Assembly: GCA_004210455.1 (NCBI GenBank)
Contig: SEFA01000057.1
Coordinates: 1 to 41,299, forward strand
DNA: 41,299 bases
Reading direction: 5' to 3'
Source of the DNA: Rubrivivax sp.
Lineage (GTDB): Bacteria; Pseudomonadota; Gammaproteobacteria; Burkholderiales; Burkholderiaceae_C
The position numbers were made by a program, and so were the translations under genes. The notes below the pieces were generated by a model. It saw only the letters and a list, made by a program, of their open reading frames with translations, ran no database searches and was not told where the DNA came from. How positions within the stretch are numbered: position 1 is the stretch's first letter; each line of letters starts with the position of its first letter. Of this stretch, positions 7,688-15,132 are shown in pieces.

Positions 7688-9070
7688 ATGTCGCTGAACA
7701 TCGTCGTCATGGCCGCGGGCAAGGGCACCCGCATGAAGTCCGGCCTGCCCAAGGTGCTGCACAAGCTGGCCGGCCGCGCGCTGCTCCGGCACGTGCTGGA
7801 CAACACCGCCGCGCTGGATGCCCAGGCCCGCATCGTGATCACCGGCCACGGCGCCGAGCAGGTGGAGGCGGCCGTCGGCGGCGAGGGCCTGCGCTTCGTG
7901 CGCCAGGAGCCGCAGCTCGGCACCGGCCACGCGATCCAGCAGACGGTACCGGCCCTGGTCACCGGCGGCACCACGCTGATCCTCAGCGGCGACACGCCGC
8001 TCATCAGCACCGAGACGACGCGTGCGCTGGTCGAGGCCTGCGGCGGTGACAAGCTGGTGCTGCTGACCATCGAGTACGCCGATCCGACCGGCTACGGCCG
8101 CATCGTCCGGGGCGGCGATGCGAACGAACAGGTCCTGGCGATCGTCGAGCACAAGGACGCCAGCGACGAGCAACGCCGGCTGCGCGAGTGCTACACCGGC
8201 ATCATGGCCGCGCCCACCGAGGCGCTGAAGCGCTGGGTCGGCCAGCTCGACAACAAGAACGCCCAGGGCGAGTACTACCTGACCGACATCGTCGCGATGG
8301 CGGTGGCGGAAGGCGTGTCCGTCGTCGGCGTGAAGACGCAGGACGAGACCGAAGTGCTGGGCGTCAACAGCCCGTCGCAGCTGGCGCAACTGGAGCGTCG
8401 CTTCCAGCTCGTCCAGGCCGAGGCGCTGATGACGGCGGGCGTGCGTCTGGCCGATCCCGCGCGCTTCGACCTGCGGGGCACGCTGACCTGCGGCAAGGAC
8501 GTCGAGATCGACGTCAACTGCGTCTTCGACGGCCAGGTGACCTTGGGCGACGGCGTGCGCATCGGCGCGAACTGCGTGATCCGCAACGCGACCATCGCGG
8601 CCAACGCCCGCATCCACGAGTTCACCCACATCGACGGCGAGGCCGCCGGCGTCAGCGTCGGCGAAGGCGCGCTGATCGGCCCGTTCGCGCGACTGCGCCC
8701 GGGCGCGCACCTGGGCGCCGAGGTCCACATCGGCAACTTCGTCGAGGTGAAGAACTCGACGCTGGCCAAGGGGGCCAAGGCCAACCATCTGGCCTACCTG
8801 GGCGACGCCAGTGTCGGCGAACGCGTCAATTACGGCGCCGGCAGCATCACGGCCAACTACGACGGCGCCAACAAGCATCGCACGACCATCGGCGCGGACG
8901 TCCACGTGGGCTCGAATTGCGTGCTGGTCGCCCCGGTCACGCTGGGCGACGGCGCCACCATCGGCGGCGGCTCGACCATCACCAAGGACGTGGCACCCGG
9001 CGGCCTGGCTGTGGCGCGGGGCCGACAAACCGTGATTTCGGGCTGGAGCCGCCCCAAGAAGGGGAAGTGA
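7688..9070 (+). CDS. glmU: GlmU, bifunctional UDP-GlcNAc pyrophosphorylase / glucosamine-1-phosphate acetyltransferase
   Basis: Makes UDP-N-acetylglucosamine for peptidoglycan and LPS in two steps. The N-terminal half is a nucleotidyltransferase with the signature MAAGKGTRMKSGLPKVLHKL and the LSGDTPLI metal/nucleotide motif. The C-terminal half is a left-handed beta-helix acyltransferase with hexapeptide repeats (from about IGANCVIRNATIAANARI on) and the active-site region AYLGDASVGERVNYGAGSITANYDG. At 460 residues it is full length. It is cytoplasmic and normally essential. Translation starts only four bases after a hairpin with U-tract, which is unusual for an essential gene. Confidence 0.98.
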   Translation: MSLNIVVMAAGKGTRMKSGLPKVLHKLAGRALLRHVLDNTAALDAQARIVITGHGAEQVEAAVGGEGLRFVRQEPQLGTGHAIQQTVPALVTGGTTLILSGDTPLISTETTRALVEACGGDKLVLLTIEYADPTGYGRIVRGGDANEQVLAIVEHKDASDEQRRLRECYTGIMAAPTEALKRWVGQLDNKNAQGEYYLTDIVAMAVAEGVSVVGVKTQDETEVLGVNSPSQLAQLERRFQLVQAEALMTAGVRLADPARFDLRGTLTCGKDVEIDVNCVFDGQVTLGDGVRIGANCVIRNATIAANARIHEFTHIDGEAAGVSVGEGALIGPFARLRPGAHLGAEVHIGNFVEVKNSTLAKGAKANHLAYLGDASVGERVNYGAGSITANYDGANKHRTTIGADVHVGSNCVLVAPVTLGDGATIGGGSTITKDVAPGGLAVARGRQTVISGWSRPKKGK

Positions 9071-9114
9071 TTCACCCAAATCAGCGATGAAAGGCCGTAA
9101 GCTCGGCTTGTTCG

Positions 9115-9131
9115 TGTCACGAAGTGTGACA
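9115..9131. promoter_or_regulatory. Operator-like palindrome TGTCAC-N5-GTGACA
   Basis: TGTCAC (9115-9120) and GTGACA (9126-9131) are a perfect 6-bp dyad with a 5-bp spacer, in the 194-base gap between glmU and the next gene. The shape suits a dimeric transcription factor. The rest of the gap shows no gene. Confidence 0.35.
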
Positions 9132-9264
9132 AGTTCCCGGGTATTGGCCCCTGGTGGCCGAACTGGAGCGCGTTCCCCCCGAGCCGTGGGAGGCGCGTTT
9201 GCCGGTAGCTCCCTAGGATCCGTTTCGTTGATTGGCTGAACCGCTGTTTCCCAGCTGACTCCTT

Positions 9265-9741
9265 ATGGCGAACTCCAAAACCGCTGCCAAGCTGCTGCCC
9301 CAGAACGACGACGCGATCGCCGTTCCCCCGGCGTCCGCCGCGCTGGACGCGTTGGCGGACCGCTCGGATGATCCGGCCTCGCAGGTGGCCCGGGCGGAGT
9401 CGCTGGAGCAGCTGGCGATGTCGCACGCGATGTCGGACCAGGCGGCGGAAGCCTGCTTCTACCTGTGCCGCAGCTTGGGGCTGGCTCGCCAGCAACGGGC
9501 GCCGGACGCCGAGCCGGATCTGGAACTGCTGTTCCAGTTGCTGGGCGCGCTGGCGGATCTGCCGGCCGAGGTGTCGGCCCTGCCGATGCCGGAAGGCCAG
9601 GCCGACGGTCTGGGCGTCGCCGAACTCTGCCATCAGCTGAGCGCCGCTCGCGAAATGACGAAGGCCGCCTGGAACGAGGCGGCCGAGTCGGACGAGTCAG
9701 TGGCAGCCTGCCCCGCAGCTCCCGCCCGGGCCCTGCACTGA
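9265..9741 (+). CDS. Hypothetical protein, alpha-helical, Ala/Leu/Glu-rich
   Basis: A 158-residue protein I do not recognise. It begins MANSKTAAKLLPQNDD, lacks a signal peptide or membrane segment, and is predicted by eye to be mostly helical. The middle reads like paired helices of a tetratricopeptide-type scaffold (ESLEQLAMSHAMSDQAAEAC, then FYLCRSLGLARQQ, then LELLFQLLGALADLP). The coding bias of the frame is like that of its neighbours. The stop codon lies at the very edge of a long palindrome shared with the convergent transposase-like gene. No function is assigned. Confidence 0.6.
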   Translation: MANSKTAAKLLPQNDDAIAVPPASAALDALADRSDDPASQVARAESLEQLAMSHAMSDQAAEACFYLCRSLGLARQQRAPDAEPDLELLFQLLGALADLPAEVSALPMPEGQADGLGVAELCHQLSAAREMTKAAWNEAAESDESVAACPAAPARALH

Positions 9742-9831
9742 ACTGAAAAGCCGCCACTCGTCGTTGCAAATGCTCGCCGTAGCGCTGCTACGGCTGTGCT
9801 TTGCGCCTAGATTGGCAACTTTTCAATTCAG
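9738..9831. repeat. 94-base imperfect palindrome between convergent genes
   Basis: Outer arms CTGAACTGAAAAG (9738-9750) and CTTTTCAATTCAG (9819-9831) match at 12 of 13 positions. Inner arms GCCGTAGC (9776-9783) and GCTACGGC (9787-9794) match perfectly around a 3-base loop. The sequence between them also pairs partly (GCAAA/TTTGC). The palindrome spans exactly from the stop codon of the upstream gene to the stop codon of the RAYT-like gene. It could be a bidirectional terminator and/or a REP-type element linked to the transposase-like protein. Confidence 0.75.
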
Positions 9832-10658
9832 CGCTGGCGCTCATGGCCGGCAATCAGCCGGCTCACTCGAGAGACTGAGAGCCCCAATTCACGCGCGAGT
9901 TCGGTCATCGATTGACCGCCTTCGGTGTGCGCGCGATACAGCGCCTCTTCACGGCTGCCGCTGGACTTGAGCCAATCGCCCCAGCGACGCGGCCGCGGCG
10001 AACGCGGTGGATGCTCGCTCAGCCGCACGGTGCGTTGCACGAAGGCGGCATCGCCCAGGAAAATCTGGTGCCGCAGCTGGCTCCAGATGTCGAGGTCGGG
10101 TTCCGACTCCACGATCGCCTGATAACGCTGCGCCGCCTTGCGGCGATCCGCCGCGTTCTGCGGCACGCGGCCCAGGACGTTGGTCCAGAGGCCGTCGATC
10201 TCCAGCCACTCCGGCGCGGTCACCAGGCCGGCATGCGCCTGCAGACTGCTCCAGCGCCAGGCCGTCGGCGAAGACGCCAGCCCGGCGCGCCTTCCGATCA
10301 GTTCCACATAACGGCAGGCATCGAGCAGCAGATGCTCCCGATCCACCAGCACCGCCTTGAAGCGGCCCTGGAAGACATGCCCGATCTGCCCATGCCGCCG
10401 GTTGTGCGCCTGGGTGTACACGCCGTTCAGATGGCGCATCAGTCGGGAGAGATTCGCCTGCCGCGTGAAGAGCAGCAGCTCGTAGTGTTCCCGGCCCAGC
10501 CCGTAGGCGAGCACCTGGGCGTCGAAGCGTTCCGCCGCCTGCTGGATCAGGCCGAGCATCACCTGACGGTCCTCGTCGTCGGAGAACACATGCGCATCCC
10601 CACGTGTCGCCACGTGATAGACGGCGCCGGGGAATTCGATGCGAAGGGGCCTGGCCAT
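9828..10658 (-). CDS. RAYT-like (REP-associated) Y1 transposase family protein with altered HUH motif and C-terminal HTH
   Basis: Relatives are single-strand DNA nucleases of the IS200-like Y1 family that act on REP hairpins. The 276-residue protein starts with the family phrase MARPLRIEFPGAVYHVATRGD and keeps RLMRHLNGVYTQAHNRRHG with the putative catalytic Tyr81, then HVFQGRFKAVLVD. Where the family normally has NHYHL or NHVHL (the metal-binding HUH), this protein reads REHYELLLF. So His58 is kept but the second His is Glu60. The usual NPVRAG is IGRRAG. A C-terminal helix-turn-helix (MTELARELGLSVSRVSRLIAG) is present. The ATG at 10658 is preferred over an upstream TTG. It may be catalytically impaired or repurposed as a DNA-binding protein. 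Confidence 0.8.
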   Translation of the reverse strand: MARPLRIEFPGAVYHVATRGDAHVFSDDEDRQVMLGLIQQAAERFDAQVLAYGLGREHYELLLFTRQANLSRLMRHLNGVYTQAHNRRHGQIGHVFQGRFKAVLVDREHLLLDACRYVELIGRRAGLASSPTAWRWSSLQAHAGLVTAPEWLEIDGLWTNVLGRVPQNAADRRKAAQRYQAIVESEPDLDIWSQLRHQIFLGDAAFVQRTVRLSEHPPRSPRPRRWGDWLKSSGSREEALYRAHTEGGQSMTELARELGLSVSRVSRLIAGHERQR

Positions 10659-10700
10659 GCCCAACAAATAGGCGATGACCGCACAAAAGACAAGCGCCCG

Positions 10701-10820
10701 GGCCGGGATTCCGGCCTCGACGCAAGACTTGACCCCTGATCGCGGGGCCTGGGCTCGTGCTGCGGTGCGGAAGGCTCCGCCGATCCGCCGTGCAGCTCAC
10801 CGGGGAGCGTGCGGGGGTCA
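10701..10820. repeat. Inverted repeats upstream of the RAYT-like gene
   Basis: The 240-base gap 10659-10898 contains no gene. It has a hairpin GGCCGG-gatt-CCGGCC (10701-10716). It also has a wider inverted pair, TGACCCC (10730-10736) against GGGGTCA (10814-10820), with partly matching flanks (CAAGACT / GGACTCAA). Together with the palindrome at the other end of the gene these look like REP-type sequences bracketing the transposase relative. Confidence 0.45.
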
Positions 10821-10898
10821 GGACTCAACAGCCCCGGCCGGGACCTGGATATCCGTGCCTACGCATGGATCGCCCGCCCTCGGACACCATGTCCCGGA

Positions 10899-11381
10899 TC
10901 AGCTCTTCCCGAGCGACTCCAGCACCTTCATGACCGCGTCCTCGCCCATGTTGCGGGCGTCGGCGAGTTCCCCGCCCTTGGTCGTGCCGAGCACCTGGCC
11001 GTCCGCGCCGATCACCGCCACGGTCGGGATGCCTTTCTTCAGCGTCACGCCCATCTGGTTGGCGACGTCCACGTTCTTGTCGAAGCGCCCGACGTTGACC
11101 TTGACCGTCACGAAGCGCTTGTCCACGGCAGTGCCGAGGTGGCCGTCGTTGAAGCCCTTGTTCAGCGCCAGGCAGTCCTTGCACCAGTTGGCGCCGTAGA
11201 CCACCAGCACCTGCTTGCCGTCCCTGGCGGCGCGGGCGACGGCATTGTTGATGTCGGCGCGGGCGTCAGCCTGCTCGTCGTAGGGACCGGGTCCCGAGAC
11301 GGCGTCGGCGGCGTGGACCGAGGTCACGGACACCGCGGCGAGCGCGGCGGCGAACAGCAAAGAGGCGGTGCGGCGTTTCAT
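10899..11381 (-). CDS. Secreted thioredoxin-fold protein with WCKDC motif
   Basis: A 160-residue protein with an N-terminal signal peptide ([20 protein letters not shown], cleavage probably after VHA). The mature domain is thioredoxin-like. [20 protein letters not shown] carries the redox CxxC, and [17 protein letters not shown] has the cis-proline Ile-Pro-Thr. It most resembles the periplasmic thioredoxin-7/DsbD-gamma type. The likely role is thiol-disulfide exchange in the periplasm; the partner is unknown. It is transcribed toward the RAYT-like gene and divergently from the YedI gene, with 156 bases between the two starts. Confidence 0.85.
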   Translation of the reverse strand: MKRRTASLLFAAALAAVSVTSVHAADAVSGPGPYDEQADARADINNAVARAARDGKQVLVVYGANWCKDCLALNKGFNDGHLGTAVDKRFVTVKVNVGRFDKNVDVANQMGVTLKKGIPTVAVIGADGQVLGTTKGGELADARNMGEDAVMKVLESLGKS

Positions 11382-11537
11382 GACGCCGGAGTGTGCCACC
11401 GGCTTCAATTCCGTGACGGCGGCAAGGGGCCGCGCGGACCGGAAAACCGCTGTTCGGGCTCCGGAAGGCCAACGGCTTGCGGTACAAAGGCGGGCTTCGC
11501 ACAAATCATCACTTTCAGGGAACGGGACTCTTCCGCC

Positions 11538-12452
<915 letters not shown>

Positions 12453-12457
12453 CGCCC

Positions 12458-12700
12458 ATGAAGACGCATCACATCGAAGTCCAGAAGCTCAAGGGCGCCT
12501 CGAACTCCTCCACCAGCGGCCTGGTGACCTTCAAGCTGGACGCCATCGTCAAGGAACGCGAGCCGGTCGACGGCATCGAGCCGAGCACCCTGCTCGTCAT
12601 GACCGAGGCCAACGCCCGCGTGCTGATGGCGCTGCTCAAGACGCAACTGACCGACATGGACGGCCGCAAGCCCAAGAGCCGTCACGGCCGCCACGGCTGA
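12458..12700 (+). CDS. Conserved-looking small hypothetical protein
   Basis: An 80-residue basic protein beginning MKTHHIEVQKLKGASNSSTS, with a predicted mixed alpha/beta body (GLVTFKLDAIVKER, then EPSTLLVMTEANARVLMALL) and a Lys/Arg/His-rich tail (KPKSRHGRHG). There is no signal or membrane segment. An alternative ATG at 12449 overlaps the yedI stop and adds three residues. The central phrase, in which a parameter is allowed in a helix after LLVMTEANARVL, resembles small proteins found in Burkholderiales, but I cannot name a family. It is likely co-transcribed with yedI. Confidence 0.65.
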   Translation: MKTHHIEVQKLKGASNSSTSGLVTFKLDAIVKEREPVDGIEPSTLLVMTEANARVLMALLKTQLTDMDGRKPKSRHGRHG

Positions 12701-12758
12701 ACGCACCGCATCTCTCTCGAACGTCACCCGAACCTCGCCCGACTCTCCAGGATCCGAC

Positions 12759-13370
12759 ATGGACTTTCCGCAGTACCAGCCCGACAAGGCGCAATACACC
12801 CCGCTGACCGACGACGAGCTGTCGGACCTGGACGACTTCCTGTCCGAGCTGGACAACGACGCCGCGATGAACATCGAGGCGCTGGACGGCTACCTCAGTG
12901 CGCAGCTGCTGAGCCCGCTTGCGCTGAGCGGCAAGCCCGGCGACGAATGGATGAGCCCCGTCTGGGGCGGCGGCGATCCCTTCACCAGCGGCAAGCAGCG
13001 CAAGAAGATCGCCCTGCTGCTGCTTCGTCACGTGCACAGCCTGTCGGTGCAGTGGACCTCGAAGCAGGACGAGTGGGAGCCCATCTTCAGCGTCGCCGAG
13101 GAAGGCGAACAGCAGCTGGTGGACGCCGAGGACTGGTGCACCGGTTTCATGATCGGCGTCGACCAGGACGGCGAGGCCTGGACGCCGCTGTTCGACCACA
13201 TCAAGACCGCCGCCGCGCTCGCGCCGATCGCCCTGCTGGGCGGCGACGAAAGCCACCTCAGCGCCGAGGACCAGGAAAAGCTCACCGACCTGCACTGGCG
13301 CGACGCGCTCAGCCGCGAGGTGCCGGAAGGCGTGCTGACGCTGTGGACGCTGCGCTCGCAGGCCGAGTGA
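12759..13370 (+). CDS. UPF0149/YecA family protein
   Basis: A 203-residue acidic cytoplasmic protein of the YecA/UPF0149 family. Family signs are an N-terminal helix LTDDELSDLDDFLSELDN, then AAMNIEALDGYLSAQLLSP (the conserved LDG-[YF]-L), and later DWCTGFMIGVD with the invariant Trp. The C-terminal SEC-C zinc motif found in some members is absent. Function is unknown in the family. AGGA eight bases before the ATG supports the start. It lies between a small hypothetical gene and an M48 protease gene, all on the plus strand with short gaps. Confidence 0.88.
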   Translation: MDFPQYQPDKAQYTPLTDDELSDLDDFLSELDNDAAMNIEALDGYLSAQLLSPLALSGKPGDEWMSPVWGGGDPFTSGKQRKKIALLLLRHVHSLSVQWTSKQDEWEPIFSVAEEGEQQLVDAEDWCTGFMIGVDQDGEAWTPLFDHIKTAAALAPIALLGGDESHLSAEDQEKLTDLHWRDALSREVPEGVLTLWTLRSQAE

Positions 13371-13433
13371 ACGACTGACCCTGTGCCCGGGCGAGCGACC
13401 GGGCGATCCTTTCCTTCTCCATCGCCGGATCCG

Positions 13434-14933
13434 ATGAAGCGCAACTTCCCGTTCGCGGTGCTGGCCACCGCCGCCTTGCTGACGATCGCCGGGTGCGGCA
13501 CCAACGTCGTCAATCCGGTCACCGGCCGCACCGAACGCAGCGCGATGAGTCCGCAGCAGGAAATCGCGACGGGACGTCAGGCGCACCAGGACGTGCTCAA
13601 GGAGTACTCGGTCGTCGACGACGCCAAGCTCCAGGCCTACGTGAGCGCGCTGGGCAACAAGCTGGCGGCGCAGTCGCACCGGGCGGAACTGGCGTGGCAC
13701 TTCACCGTGCTCGACAGTCCGGAGGTCAACGCCTTCGCCCTGCCGGGCGGCTACGTCTACGTGACGCGGGGCATCCTCGCGTACATGGAGAACGAGGCCG
13801 ACCTTGCCGGCGTGATGGGGCACGAGATCGGGCACGTCACCGCGCGGCACGGTGCGCAGCGCGCGACGCGGCAGCAGAACGCCGGCATCGGCGTGCTGGC
13901 GGCGACCGTGCTGGGCGCGGTGCTGGAATCGCGCGGCGTCAGCGGTGCGACGGACCTGGCGGGCCAGGTGTCGCAGAACGCGGCGGCGGGCTACATCGCC
14001 TCCTACAGCCGCGAGCAGGAGCTGCAGGCCGACCAGCTCGGCGCCGAATACCTCTCGCGCAACCATTACGACCCCAAGCACATGGTCGACGTGATCCAGG
14101 TGCTGAAGGACCAGGAGCAGTTCGCCGCCGACCAGGCGAAGGCGCAGGGGAAGCCGCCGCAGACCGGCAACAGCTGGCTGGCCTCGCACCCGAGCAACGA
14201 GCAGCGGCTGCAGCGCATCCGCGACGAGGCGTTGCAGCTGACCGGCGGCCAGACGGTCGACGAGAACCGTGCGGCCTTCCTGCAGGCGATCGACGGCATG
14301 GTCTTCGGCGACAGCCCCTCCCAGGGGCTGGTGCGCGGTCAGCAGTTCCTGCATCCGTCGCTGGACATCGCGCTGACGGCGCCCACCGGCTGGTCGCTGC
14401 AGAACGGCAGCGAGACCCTGACGATCATGAGTCCGGCACGCGACGCGGCGCTGATCCTGCAGCCCGTGCCGGAGAAGGCGGGCACGGTGCACGACGACAT
14501 CCTGCGTCGCTGGGGTGCGGAGCAGGGTCGCACCGACGCGAAGACCATCAACGGCCTGAAGGCCACGCACTTCAGCGGCGTGCGCAGGAACGCGCAGGGC
14601 CAGCGCGGCAATGCCGAGATCACGCTCGTCACGAGCGCCAAGGGGGCGGTGTACGCGCTGGTCTACGCCGCAAAGGACGGCCCGTCGCTGCAGGCGAGAC
14701 GTGCCGCGTTGACGCAGGCGGAAGACAGTTTCCGCGCGCTGTCGGCCGACGACAGGAAGCTCGCCAAGCCGTGGAAGGTCGCGCTGCGGCCCTATCCGGC
14801 TGGTGGCTTCGCCGAGATGGCGAAGACCGCGGTGGTCAACGAAGCGCAGCTGAAGCTGCTCAACGGCCGCTATGGCGGCGAAGCGCTGCCCAAGGTGGGT
14901 GAGCGCGTGAAGACGGTCGTCGCGGCGCCCTGA
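13434..14933 (+). CDS. M48-family metalloprotease lipoprotein (LoiP/BepA-like)
   Basis: A 499-residue predicted lipoprotein (MKRNFPFAVLATAALLTIAG followed by Cys; lipobox TIAGC). The zinc protease site is VMGHEIGHVTARHGAQ, giving His130, Glu131 and His134. The third ligand is the Glu in SREQELQADQLGAEYL about 60 residues on. The substrate-flanking phrase WLASHPSNEQRLQRI is typical of periplasmic M48 proteases. The C-terminal 200 residues (from about LHPSLDIALTAPTGWSLQNG) form an extra domain found in longer members. The expected role is outer-membrane or periplasmic protein quality control. The start at 13434 places the signal at the N-terminus; an upstream in-frame start would not. Confidence 0.9.
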   Translation: MKRNFPFAVLATAALLTIAGCGTNVVNPVTGRTERSAMSPQQEIATGRQAHQDVLKEYSVVDDAKLQAYVSALGNKLAAQSHRAELAWHFTVLDSPEVNAFALPGGYVYVTRGILAYMENEADLAGVMGHEIGHVTARHGAQRATRQQNAGIGVLAATVLGAVLESRGVSGATDLAGQVSQNAAAGYIASYSREQELQADQLGAEYLSRNHYDPKHMVDVIQVLKDQEQFAADQAKAQGKPPQTGNSWLASHPSNEQRLQRIRDEALQLTGGQTVDENRAAFLQAIDGMVFGDSPSQGLVRGQQFLHPSLDIALTAPTGWSLQNGSETLTIMSPARDAALILQPVPEKAGTVHDDILRRWGAEQGRTDAKTINGLKATHFSGVRRNAQGQRGNAEITLVTSAKGAVYALVYAAKDGPSLQARRAALTQAEDSFRALSADDRKLAKPWKVALRPYPAGGFAEMAKTAVVNEAQLKLLNGRYGGEALPKVGERVKTVVAAP

Positions 14934-14946
14934 TACCGGAAAGACA

Positions 14947-14989
14947 AGCCCCGCAGTCCTCGGTCGCAAAACCGTCGAAGTGCGGGGCT
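14947..14989 (-). terminator. Intrinsic terminator between the M48 and S9 peptidase genes
   Basis: AGCCCCGCA (14947-14955) pairs with TGCGGGGCT (14981-14989), and the loop holds a second short stem (CGGT/ACCG). On the minus strand the hairpin is followed by TGTCTTTCC, so it best serves the S9 peptidase gene; on the plus strand the following bases are G-rich. The remaining gap to 15132 shows GC-rich hairpins but no gene. Confidence 0.65.
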
Positions 14990-15132
14990 GATGGGGGACG
15001 GCAGGTCGCGGGGTTTCGGCCCTTGCGGCCGGGGCCCTGCGATCTGGCGGCCAACGCTCGACCTCAGCAGGTAGGCGTTGCCACCAGCACCGCGACAGGT
15101 GGGAGCCGCCCGCCCCACCCGCCGCTAGGGCG

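Noticed and set aside
12636-14969. A 777-codon minus-strand open frame opposite the UPF0149 and M48 genes
   Set aside because: It runs across two real genes and the gap between them, and is low-complexity Arg/Gln/Val sequence.
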